A DNA stretch of 64,000 nt from UBA4582 sp965657335 (lineage in GTDB: Bacteria; Pseudomonadota; Gammaproteobacteria; Pseudomonadales; Azotimanducaceae). Positions 44,457-51,838 of this stretch are shown in pieces. Position 1 is the stretch's first letter. Every line of letters starts with the position of its first letter. The notes below the pieces were generated by a model, which saw only the letters and a program-made list of their open reading frames with translations, did no database searches and had not been told where the DNA came from. The position numbers and the translations under genes are program-made. The stretch spans positions 88,869 through 152,868 of the forward strand of contig CBFHOH010000005.1 in NCBI GenBank assembly GCA_965657335.1, in the 5' to 3' direction.

Positions 44457-44493
44457 AAAAAAAAACCCGTTTAGCTAACAGCTAAAGCAGGTT
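44457..44493 (-). terminator. Attenuator terminator of the metA leader
   Basis: On the minus strand, AACCTGCTTTAGCT pairs with AGCTAAACGGGTT across a three-base loop, with one bulged C, and is followed by nine T (44465-44457). It is 70 bases before the metA ATG and directly after the SAM-II-like aptamer. Its 5' arm segment CTTTAGCT (44487-44480) is a perfect complement of AGCTAAAG (44507-44500) in the aptamer. Confidence 0.88.
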
Positions 44494-44549
44494 TCAACTC
44501 TTTAGCTGGATTTCTTGAGCGCCCGCAATCTGAACTCAAATCGGCGCTT
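44491..44549 (-). ncRNA. SAM-II-type riboswitch aptamer upstream of metA
   Basis: The minus-strand sequence has the SAM-II layout: a P1 stem GCGC(44547-44544)/GCGC(44522-44519), the conserved GCGCCGATTTGA, ATTGCGGGCGC closing P1, then CAAGAAATCCAGCTAAAGA. The SAM-II consensus known from marine DNA has GCGC-YGAUUUAA, AUUGCAAGCGC, AAAU and AGCUAAA in the same order and spacing. A loop segment UUCA can pair with UGAA just after AGCUAAAGAGU, as the pseudoknot needs. It sits between a promoter and a terminator and directs metA. SAM binding should lower metA expression. Confidence 0.88.
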
Positions 44550-44561
44550 GGTACTGAACGT

Positions 44562-44589
44562 ATTATAACGCCCGCTGGCAATAGATCAA
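44562..44589 (-). promoter_or_regulatory. Sigma70-type promoter of metA leader
   Basis: TTGATC (-35, 44589-44584) and TATAAT (-10, 44567-44562) are 16 bases apart on the minus strand. The predicted transcription start is about 44555, so the RNA would begin just before the riboswitch. The close match to consensus and exact placement make this convincing. Confidence 0.82.
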
Positions 44590-44611
44590 TCGCCAAATGA
44601 CGTCATGGCTA

Positions 44612-45394
44612 CTAGCTGGGGAAGGAGTCGTCCCCATAACGTGCTTGTAAACGTTGCATACCGCCAATCCAGCGGTCGTAGTCGCTGGTTTTACGTTGCA
44701 TATAAGTCAATACCTCAGGGTGAGGCAAAATTAGAAAACGCTCGTCATTGATAGCTTCGACAACGGAATTGCATAGCTCTTCTGGTTCCATCATGCCATC
44801 AACGCCGGCGACACCACCATTTTCGGTATTTGCTGTCATTGCCGTATTAACTGCTTGCGGACATAGTACCGATGTAACGATACCGCGATCGCCGTAGGTC
44901 ACCGCAAGCCACTCTGCGAGGCCAACTGCTGCATGTTTTGTCACAGCGTAAGGCGCGGAACCGATTTGCGTTAACAAACCAGCGGCTGAGGCAGTGTTAA
45001 GCATGTAGCCCTGCCCACGAGCGAGCATTGCGGGTAATGCAGCTCTGGCTCCATAGACATGAGACATGACATTGATTTCCCAAATTCGTTGCCAATCCTC
45101 GTTCGGAGTCTCAGGACCGGCGCCAACACCAATGCCCGCGTTGTTGCACAGTAAGTCAATATGACCGTAGTCTGATTCGGTTTTCCTTATAAGGTTAATG
45201 ACATCAGATTCTTTGGAAACATCCGTCGTTATAGCGCGGGCGCCAATTTCATTCGCGACCTCAGCAAGGACGTCCCCGTTGATATCTGCGATGACAACTT
45301 GCGCTGCACCCTCTGCGATGAATCGCTTGGCCATGGCTCTACCAATGCCGCTCGCGCCGCCAGTGACAACAATATTTTTACCATTCAGATTCAT
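44612..45394 (-). CDS. Short-chain dehydrogenase/reductase
   Basis: A 260-residue classical SDR. It has TGGASGIGRAMAKRF, a NNAG motif, NTASAAGLLTQIG with catalytic Ser, and YAVTKHAAVGLAEW with Tyr and Lys. The ribosome site GGGGAG lies seven bases before the ATG. The metA promoter begins within 25 bases of its stop, so it is a separate unit, although the metA terminator would also stop read-through from here. Substrate unknown. Confidence 0.92.
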   Translation of the reverse strand: MNLNGKNIVVTGGASGIGRAMAKRFIAEGAAQVVIADINGDVLAEVANEIGARAITTDVSKESDVINLIRKTESDYGHIDLLCNNAGIGVGAGPETPNEDWQRIWEINVMSHVYGARAALPAMLARGQGYMLNTASAAGLLTQIGSAPYAVTKHAAVGLAEWLAVTYGDRGIVTSVLCPQAVNTAMTANTENGGVAGVDGMMEPEELCNSVVEAINDERFLILPHPEVLTYMQRKTSDYDRWIGGMQRLQARYGDDSFPS

Positions 45395-45761
45395 GATGTG
45401 CTCCCCAAAAAGCCGCTACCATGTCACAACTAAACACCAAGGTGAAGCCCTTGCTATAAGAATCCACGTGCCTTGGAGGAAAGGTTTCGGGCGAGGTTTC
45501 GTATACTTTGCTCTGTTTCAGTTAACTAAAAACAAAAATGCGTCTTTTGAAGCATAAAAGCTTACACGCAGGTTGTTGACCAAGCCATGAGCAGAACGAA
45601 GTTAACATGACCTTGCTAACATATACATTAAGGGGTTAGTGCGATCGGCAGGTTTCCTGCCGATCTACGTGATTGTTTGTCCCTTTCGAGCCCGCGAGGT
45701 GAAAGGCAACAGTCGTGGCAGCAAAATGCAGGTTTAAAGCCGTTTTTTATACTTCTCGGGG
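45395..45761. other. Intergenic region with a strong hairpin at 45643-45665
   Basis: 367 bases between two minus-strand genes. No gene is supported. GATCGGCAGG-TTT-CCTGCCGATC is a perfect ten-base inverted repeat, about 100 bases downstream of the aminotransferase stop. It has no T run on either strand, so it is not a standard terminator. It may protect mRNA ends or bind a protein. The promoter of the SDR gene (44612-45394) should also lie here. Confidence 0.5.
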
Positions 45762-47105
45762 CTAACCCGCAGCAATTGCTGCTTCTTCGATAATGTTGAA
45801 AATGTCGTCTATTTCAGATTCGGTAATCGTCAAGGGCGGCGACAATACGATGCTGTCGCCAATGTTTCGACACCAGAGGCCCAACTCATACGCTTTCTTG
45901 CCTATGTCAGCACCGCGCTGACCTACTGCACCGGGGCGGCTTGAGAATTCGATAGCACCGATTAACGCATAGCACCTAACGTCAATAACATTCGCTGTAC
46001 CTTTGAGCCGCATCGCAGCGTTGTTCCAGTAATCCTGAAGCGACGCTCCACGGGAAAACAACCCTTCTTTTTCGAAGATGTCGAGCGTCGCGTTACCCGC
46101 CGCGCAAGCAACCGGATGTCCGGAATAGGTGTACCCGTGACTCAGTTCAACCCCAGGATCCTCCGCGGCCATAAACGCATCGTAGACCGAATCACTAACA
46201 AATACTGCGCCCATCGGGATGGTGGCATTGGTGATGCCTTTTGCAGTAGTCATGATGTCGGGAATAACGCCGAAACGCTCAGATGCACAGGTTGCACCTA
46301 GTCGACCGAACCCGGTAATGACCTCGTCGAAAATGAGTAAAATGCCATTCTCTGTGCAAATCTCTCTGAGTCGTTCCAGATAGCCCTGCGGCGGCAGGAT
46401 TACGCCACCAGCGCCTGCTACTGGCTCGACGATAACTGCTGCTATTGTATCGGCGCCATGCAGATCGACAAGCCGTTGAAGATCATCAGCCAGTTCAGCA
46501 CCGTGGGCAGGTAAGCCCTTCGTGAAAGCGTTGCGCTCGATATCAAGGGTATGTCTGATGTGATCGGTTCCCGGCAGCAACAGCCCAAAAGCGTTTCGGT
46601 TCTTCACTAGGCCGCCAACGGATACGCCACCAAAGCCCATGCCATGGTATCCTTTTTCTCTGCCCACTAACCGTTGTCTTGAACCTTGACCAATTGCCTT
46701 CTGGTAGGCGAGCGCCATTTTTAAAGCGGTATCAACGGACTCAGAACCTGAATTGGTGAAAAATACATGGTTCAGCGGGTCCGGAAAATGTTGGACAAGG
46801 CGATTGGCAAAATTAAACGCGTGGGGATGCCCAGCGTTGAATGAATGTGCAAAATCGAGTGAGCTCAACTGTTCCTGAACCGCGTTATTAATCTCTTCTC
46901 TGTAGTGACCTGCATTGACGCACCACAAACCTGCGGAGCCATCTAGGATTTTGTGGTCGTTACTATCGTAATAGTGCATGCCTCTCGCTGAGACAATAAA
47001 CCGGGGGTTTTCTTTAAACTGCCTGTTAGGCGTAAATGGCATCCAATAGCTGTCTAGGTTGTCCGGTACAAGATTGTGATTCAGGTGTTTGATTGATTCG
47101 CTCAT
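45762..47105 (-). CDS. Class III aminotransferase (omega-amino acid:pyruvate type)
   Basis: A 447-residue PLP enzyme of the beta-alanine/omega-amino acid:pyruvate group. It begins with the substrate-site motif YWMPFTPNRQFKENPR, has LIFDEVITGFGRLGA (PLP aspartate), TTAKGITNATIPMGA (PLP lysine) and SGSESVDTALKMA (phosphate binding). The YWMPFTxNRxFK signature is characteristic of enzymes that use beta-alanine, putrescine-type or taurine-like amines with pyruvate as acceptor. Its ATG overlaps the stop of the HAD phosphatase gene by four bases. Confidence 0.92.
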   Translation of the reverse strand: MSESIKHLNHNLVPDNLDSYWMPFTPNRQFKENPRFIVSARGMHYYDSNDHKILDGSAGLWCVNAGHYREEINNAVQEQLSSLDFAHSFNAGHPHAFNFANRLVQHFPDPLNHVFFTNSGSESVDTALKMALAYQKAIGQGSRQRLVGREKGYHGMGFGGVSVGGLVKNRNAFGLLLPGTDHIRHTLDIERNAFTKGLPAHGAELADDLQRLVDLHGADTIAAVIVEPVAGAGGVILPPQGYLERLREICTENGILLIFDEVITGFGRLGATCASERFGVIPDIMTTAKGITNATIPMGAVFVSDSVYDAFMAAEDPGVELSHGYTYSGHPVACAAGNATLDIFEKEGLFSRGASLQDYWNNAAMRLKGTANVIDVRCYALIGAIEFSSRPGAVGQRGADIGKKAYELGLWCRNIGDSIVLSPPLTITESEIDDIFNIIEEAAIAAG

Positions 47106-47752
47106 GGGCTCAACTCCAGTATTTCTTCCGGTGCGACTACAATATGCTTCGCGCCCGCGTCTTGCAATTCCTGTTTAGTTCGGAAACCCCATAGGACGCC
47201 AATCGCGTCCATACCACTCTTATTTGCCGTTTCGATATCCATTGATGTATCCCCGACAAAGGCAATCCGTTCCGGGGTGATGCCCCAATTTGCAGCGATT
47301 TTTCTGGCACCGGTCGGATCAGGTTTATGCGGCGTCGTTGAAGAGTAACCCACCACAGGATCAAAAGCGTAGTTGGGCAAAAAGTACTCAACGCATGATT
47401 CGGTGAAAGATTGATCCTTGTTGGACAACACCGCGATACGAACGTGGCGCGCCGCTAGTGAGTTCAATAATGCAGAGATGCCGGCGTAGGGCGCGGCGCG
47501 ATCTTGCCAGTTGAGTCGGTAATCCTCACGTTGAGTCGCCATCACCGCGCGAATCACCTCTGGTTTGCGCGCAGATTCAGGCAGGCAGCGTTGGACGCAT
47601 TTTTCTGCCCCATCACCAATAAAATATCGGTAAGCATCCACCTCATGAGTCGGATACCCATGTTTGCTTAGCGTTCTATTATAGCAATTCGCCAGACTCT
47701 CGAGCGTATTAAGCAGCGTGCCGTCTAGATCGAAAATGTAAGCCTCGTACAT
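47102..47752 (-). CDS. HAD phosphatase, phosphoglycolate phosphatase-like
   Basis: A HAD-superfamily phosphatase of about 216 residues. Motif I is FDLDGTLLNT, motif II VLSNKD, with the conserved lysine in PHKPDPTGARKIA, and motif IV FVGDTSMDIETANKSG. This is the Gph/PGP pattern with a helical cap (about 20-90). The ATG at 47752 is used; a TTG lies one codon earlier. The likely substrate is 2-phosphoglycolate or a similar small phosphate ester. It is coupled to the downstream aminotransferase, which is unusual and may be chance packing. Confidence 0.88.
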   Translation of the reverse strand: MYEAYIFDLDGTLLNTLESLANCYNRTLSKHGYPTHEVDAYRYFIGDGAEKCVQRCLPESARKPEVIRAVMATQREDYRLNWQDRAAPYAGISALLNSLAARHVRIAVLSNKDQSFTESCVEYFLPNYAFDPVVGYSSTTPHKPDPTGARKIAANWGITPERIAFVGDTSMDIETANKSGMDAIGVLWGFRTKQELQDAGAKHIVVAPEEILELSP

Positions 47753-47899
47753 CAATATTTCCTCTAAATAATTCTCTGATATCTCGCTGGATCGTAATCT
47801 AGTCTAACTTCGATGTAGGAAAGTACATATGCCGTAACAGGTTTAGCGTGCTCGAATCTGCTAGACAGGCCGTTTGCCAAAAAGCTCTACGCTTGATGT

Positions 47900-48301
47900 T
47901 TATTCATCGTCGACCAATGTAAGGATTTTTGCGAGTTGTTCCCGCAGTTGGAAATCTTCATCCCATACTTCACTCGATTGATAGTGCCTTTTTAAAATAT
48001 TTGCAAATTCAGGGTTTAGTAGCCCCTTGTCGTTTTCTCCTTCAATTTCAAGCGGAAGGGCATAATAGCCGAGCCTTTCTACGACACGCTTGATGATCAA
48101 TCGATCCACTGCCAAGATTTTTATTTCAAGTTGTTTGGCTATTGCACGACTCAACAACACTCTTTTTTCGAGCGCGCGCGCCGACTCTATCTCAATCGCT
48201 ACCTCTGCTAATTGAAGTTCCTCCGCCTCGTCACAGTCAATATATAAGGTGGACAAGAGGACAAAAGAATCGGCTAAATAATCAACAGTAATGTTAGTCA
48301 T
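47900..48301 (-). CDS. Hypothetical small acidic/helical protein after an RDD gene
   Basis: About 133 residues from the ATG at 48301 (an earlier in-frame start at 48331 is less likely because it would lie inside the RDD gene). The protein is charged and helical, without membrane segment, signal peptide or known motif: typical stretches are DEAEELQLAEVAIEIESA and REQLAKILTLVDDE. It overlaps the end of the RDD protein gene by eight bases, so it is probably co-translated with it. I do not recognise a family. Confidence 0.75.
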   Translation of the reverse strand: MTNITVDYLADSFVLLSTLYIDCDEAEELQLAEVAIEIESARALEKRVLLSRAIAKQLEIKILAVDRLIIKRVVERLGYYALPLEIEGENDKGLLNPEFANILKRHYQSSEVWDEDFQLREQLAKILTLVDDE

Positions 48302-48809
48302 GACTTGAAGTCTCTGTTTTGGCCGGCGCATCGTAGATTACAACGGTACCTGCGAGTTTGTCATGCCACCCCTGTTTCTTTTTGTCAAAAGCGATCCAGA
48401 GAAACCCAAGGCCGAGAAAAATAAGGCTGGCGAAGTAACCGAGGTATCGAATAAGAAGCTGATAAAATGATGCTTTGTTCCCTGACGAGTCAACGATGTA
48501 AGCACGGAATAGGATTTTTCCGAAACTCGACCGAATAAGACTCCAGAGTAATAAAAATATAATGGCAGAGAATACAGCATCGAAACCCACCCGAGCTAAA
48601 AGTGCCGGCGCTATTGCCAACAATTCCTTCTGATTTGTCATGTCGATTGCGCCAAAGCCGTCCGGCAATGGGACAAATAGTGCAACAACCCAAAGCATAC
48701 CCATGATGGCCAAACTATCGAGCAAGAAGGCTGCAAATCTGACCCAAAAACCGACGTAAATTTGCGTCGTCAAAGTTTCTTTTGTCATTCTATTTTTGCT
48801 TATTTGCAT
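48294..48809 (-). CDS. RDD-family membrane protein
   Basis: A 171-residue inner-membrane protein of the RDD family. It has GFWVRFAAFLLDSLAIMGML near the N-terminus, with the R and D of the name motif, about four hydrophobic segments, and the C-terminal KKKQGWHDKLAGTVVI, which is highly typical. The function is unsettled: some members act in Na+ or proton exchange or as redox/lipid partners. Two possible ATG starts (48809, 48788) have no strong ribosome site. Confidence 0.9.
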   Translation of the reverse strand: MQISKNRMTKETLTTQIYVGFWVRFAAFLLDSLAIMGMLWVVALFVPLPDGFGAIDMTNQKELLAIAPALLARVGFDAVFSAIIFLLLWSLIRSSFGKILFRAYIVDSSGNKASFYQLLIRYLGYFASLIFLGLGFLWIAFDKKKQGWHDKLAGTVVIYDAPAKTETSSHD

Positions 48810-48947
48810 CTGTTCATGAACTCGATACCGATTTTATTCTTTCACACTTAAAGCCAAACCTGCTTTCTGGCACCGAAATCTAACTATCACTTTATTTCGT
48901 GCCAAAACCGCGTTAACTTGATTCAGCTAGAATAGCGGGTGTAATCA

Positions 48948-49850
48948 ATGTCGGGCAAATCAAAGAAGCTGGTTGTTGCAACCTCAAGCAGCGCATTATT
49001 CGATCTCACCGAAAGTGACAACGTTTACCAATCTGAGGGCGTTGCAGCTTACTCTGCCTACCAGATAGCCAGAGAACGTGAACCGTTAGCTCCCGGCGAC
49101 GCATTCTATTTGGTTCGAAAGTTGCTGCAAATAAATACTTTGCTTGGCCTTGCCGATCGAGTTGAAGTTATTTTACTTTCTCGTAACACGGCAGATACAG
49201 GATTACGCGTTTTTAATTCGATCCAGCATCATAACTTGCCGATCAAACGCGCAGCATTTACCGGTGGCAGCGCCCCGTACAGATACATGGGGCCTTTTCA
49301 CTGCGATCTATTCCTCTCGACCCATGCAAGCGATGTTCGAGCAGCACTGGAAACAGGGGCGGCAGCGGCGAGCATTTTGCCATCAGCGAAGTCCGAAGTA
49401 GCATCGGAAGTGCTCAAATTTGCGTTTGACGGAGATGCTGTATTGTTTTCTGATGAAGCAGAACGTTTATTTCAGGCATCTGGTCTGAAAGCGTTTGCAG
49501 AGAGTGAAAAAGCGTCAGCAAACAATCCCCTGATGGGAGGACCGTTCAAGTCTTTTCTTGGCGCGCTGCACGATCTTCAGAATGAATTTTCGTCTGATGA
49601 GTGCCCCATTAGAACGGCTTTAGTGACCGCACGGGCTGCGCCAGCACACGAAAGGGTCATCAAGACGCTTCGTGACTGGAATATTAGGCTGGACGAATCT
49701 CTATTTCTTGGCGGTATGCCGAAAGCCGAGTTTTTGCAGGCTTACGGCACCGATGTGTTTTTTGACGACCAACCCGAGCACTGTCAACTCGCGAAGGAAG
49801 TAGCCCCTACAGCCCACGTGCCACATGGCGTAATAAATACGATCGAATAA
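48948..49850 (+). CDS. 5'-nucleotidase (cytosolic 5'-nucleotidase I-like family)
   Basis: A 300-residue member of the 5'-nucleotidase family PF06189. It has LVVATSSSALFDLTESD with the nucleophile-region aspartate, VEVILLSRNTADTGLRVFNSI (the SRN motif), the adjacent AFTGGSAPYRYM, LFLSTHASDVRAALETG, and VLFSDEAERLF with the downstream HAD-like Asp. It ends LDESLFLGGMPKAEFL and VFFDDQPEHC. It should dephosphorylate nucleoside monophosphates in the cytoplasm. It is divergent from the RDD gene and precedes cysB. Confidence 0.9.
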   Translation: MSGKSKKLVVATSSSALFDLTESDNVYQSEGVAAYSAYQIAREREPLAPGDAFYLVRKLLQINTLLGLADRVEVILLSRNTADTGLRVFNSIQHHNLPIKRAAFTGGSAPYRYMGPFHCDLFLSTHASDVRAALETGAAAASILPSAKSEVASEVLKFAFDGDAVLFSDEAERLFQASGLKAFAESEKASANNPLMGGPFKSFLGALHDLQNEFSSDECPIRTALVTARAAPAHERVIKTLRDWNIRLDESLFLGGMPKAEFLQAYGTDVFFDDQPEHCQLAKEVAPTAHVPHGVINTIE

Positions 49851-50013
49851 ATTGATCACGCTCAACATATTATCTATGCTTTTCGGGTATACTCATCAAT
49901 TCTCTTAGATCATAAACGAATATCAACTTGGCGGCGTTAACCTCGTGCGGGCAATAACACCCTCTCGAATGTCCAGTATTAATAGCATTCGCATAGTAAA
50001 CGGTGAATAACTC

Positions 50014-50988
50014 ATGAAACTTCAACAACTAAGATATATTTGGGAAGTTGCACATCACGACCTGAACGTCTCTGCAACGGCTCAAAGCCTCTATACATCA
50101 CAGCCTGGCATCAGCAAGCAGATAAAACTCTTGGAAGACGAGTTAGGGGTTGAAGTATTCGCCCGTAGTGGCAAACATTTGACCCGCGTTACGCCCGCCG
50201 GTGAAACAATTATTGAAAAAGCGGGTGAGATACTTCGAAAAGTGGAGAGCATAAAGCAGGTTGCTCAGGAATTTAGCAACGAGAAAAAGGGGAGTCTCTC
50301 GATTGCGACGACTCACACTCAAGCTAGGTATGCACTGCCGGATGTAATTGCGCGATTCATCGAGAAATACCCCGAAGTTTCGTTACATATGCACCAGGGT
50401 AGTCCGATCCAGATCGCGGAAATGGCTGCTGAGGGCCATGTTGACTTTGCAATCGCAACAGAAGGTTTGGAGTTGTTTGGCGATCTTGTGATGATGCCAT
50501 GTTACAAATGGAATCGATGTATTCTGGTACCAAAGGACCACCCGCTGGCAAACGTCGAAAAGTTAACGCTTGAGCAAGTAGCCGAACATCCGATCGTCAC
50601 GTATGTTTTTGGTTTTACCGGTCGTTCTAAGCTTGATGAGGCTTTTATGAAGCTCGGTTTGGAGCCGAAGGTGGTATTTACCGCAACCGATGCAGATGTC
50701 ATCAAAACTTACGTTAGACTTGGGCTCGGTATCGGCATCGTTGCGCACATGGCACATGACGAGGAAAAAGATGCTGATTTGGTTGCGCTTGATGCGAGTC
50801 ATCTGTTCGAATCAAGTACAACGGTTATTGGATGCCGAAGGGGCACTTTCCTCAGAGGCTATATGTATGAATTTGTCGAACATTTTGCCCCCCATCTCAG
50901 CCGTGAGATGGTTGATTTGGCGCTCGAAAAAAACAATCGAGCCGAGTTAGACGAACTGTTTAAGACACTGACATTACCATCAATCTAG
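50014..50988 (+). CDS. cysB: LysR-type regulator CysB
   Basis: A 324-residue LysR-family activator of sulfur assimilation. The N-terminal helix-turn-helix is MKLQQLRYIWEVAHHDLNVS with LYTSQPGISKQIKLLEDELG, essentially the CysB signature. The effector domain has TTHTQARYALPDVI, which binds sulfate or N-acetylserine in CysB, and FGFTGRSKLDEAFMKLGL. Length and motif conservation exceed those of other LysR proteins. GGTGA lies before the ATG. It is followed by a terminator, then thrH; this order (with cysH in between) is known from Pseudomonas. Confidence 0.95.
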   Translation: MKLQQLRYIWEVAHHDLNVSATAQSLYTSQPGISKQIKLLEDELGVEVFARSGKHLTRVTPAGETIIEKAGEILRKVESIKQVAQEFSNEKKGSLSIATTHTQARYALPDVIARFIEKYPEVSLHMHQGSPIQIAEMAAEGHVDFAIATEGLELFGDLVMMPCYKWNRCILVPKDHPLANVEKLTLEQVAEHPIVTYVFGFTGRSKLDEAFMKLGLEPKVVFTATDADVIKTYVRLGLGIGIVAHMAHDEEKDADLVALDASHLFESSTTVIGCRRGTFLRGYMYEFVEHFAPHLSREMVDLALEKNNRAELDELFKTLTLPSI

Positions 50989-50999
50989 CTCTCCGTAAT

Positions 51000-51022
51000 G
51001 AGACATCAAGCGATGTCTCTTT
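51000..51022 (+). terminator. Terminator-like hairpin after cysB
   Basis: GAGACATC-AAGC-GATGTCTC is a perfect eight-pair stem, followed by TTTGTTCT, 12 bases after the cysB stop. The T run is short and interrupted, so strength is uncertain. Confidence 0.75.
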
Positions 51023-51105
51023 GTTCTGCACTAACGACTAGCCGGGCTTTTTATTGGATAATTTGAATTAGATTGATTCAGGACTAAGCTTCTGTTCGTT
51101 AAACC

Positions 51106-51154
51106 AAGAAAAAGAAAGAGAAAGAGAACAAGAATAAGAACAAGAATAAGAACA
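51106..51154. repeat. Polypurine simple-sequence tract with a 12-base tandem repeat, upstream of thrH
   Basis: A 49-base stretch almost free of pyrimidines. It starts with 23 purines in a row (51106-51128), then AACAAGAATAAG is repeated exactly (51127-51138 and 51139-51150), followed by AACA. It lies within the 5' region of thrH, ending 35 bases before its ATG. Copy number could change by slippage. Confidence 0.9.
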
Positions 51155-51188
51155 CGACACGATTTTTTCGACATTTAATAGGATAGTT

Positions 51189-51800
51189 ATGGATATTGTT
51201 TGCTTGGATATGGAAGGGGTACTTGTTCCTGAGATTTGGATCGAATTTGCCGAAAAGACAGGTATTGAATCGCTGAAAGCAACTACGAGAGATATTCCGG
51301 ACTACGACGTACTGATGAAGCAGCGTCTCGATATTCTTGCGCAAAACAACCTCAAGCTAAGTGATATACAGGAAGTCATTGCGACCTTAAGCCCTCTCGA
51401 TGGTGCCGTGGATTTCCTCGATAGTTTACGAGAGCAGTATCAATTAGTCATTTTATCTGACACTTTTTACGAGTTTGCAAAACCTCTCGTAGAGCAAATG
51501 AAATGGCCGACGATCTTCTGCCATAAATTGATCGTTAGCTCGGAGGGAGCTGTCACAGACTATAAGATCAGGCAAAAAGATCCAAAGCGTATGTCCGTAA
51601 GGTCATTGCAAAATCTAAACTTTAAAGTTTACGCGGCAGGAGATTCCTATAACGACACCACCATGCTCGAGGAAGCTGACGCGGGTTTTCTGTTTCGTTC
51701 TCCCGCGAATGTGATAGAAGAGTTCCCCCAGTATCGTGTGACCAACGAATATAGTGAGCTTCGCCGGTTTATCGACGAAGCTGCGGGTCAAAACGCTTAA
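51189..51800 (+). CDS. thrH: Bifunctional phosphoserine phosphatase/homoserine phosphotransferase ThrH
   Basis: A 203-residue HAD enzyme nearly identical in layout to Pseudomonas ThrH. It has the nucleophile motif CLDMEGVLVPEIW, in which E replaces the second Asp of classic HADs, as in ThrH, then TRDIPDYDVLMKQRL, LSDTFYEFAKPL, RQKDPKR and AAGDSYNDTTML. It dephosphorylates phosphoserine and can transfer phosphate to homoserine. Ribosome site AGGA is six bases before the ATG. Its 5' region contains the polypurine tandem repeat. Confidence 0.95.
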   Translation: MDIVCLDMEGVLVPEIWIEFAEKTGIESLKATTRDIPDYDVLMKQRLDILAQNNLKLSDIQEVIATLSPLDGAVDFLDSLREQYQLVILSDTFYEFAKPLVEQMKWPTIFCHKLIVSSEGAVTDYKIRQKDPKRMSVRSLQNLNFKVYAAGDSYNDTTMLEEADAGFLFRSPANVIEEFPQYRVTNEYSELRRFIDEAAGQNA

Positions 51801-51838
51801 TTTTCCGCTCGTATTTTCGAATAAGCGAAGGGATAAGA

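Noticed and set aside
44457..44493. Simple terminator of the upstream SDR gene only
   Set aside because: A consensus promoter and SAM-II-like aptamer lie between that gene and the hairpin, and the antiterminator complement is perfect, so an attenuator for metA explains more.
45198..45557. A 119-codon plus-strand frame opposite the SDR at 44612-45394
   Set aside because: Most of it is antisense to a convincing SDR gene with a clear ribosome site; no domain of its own.
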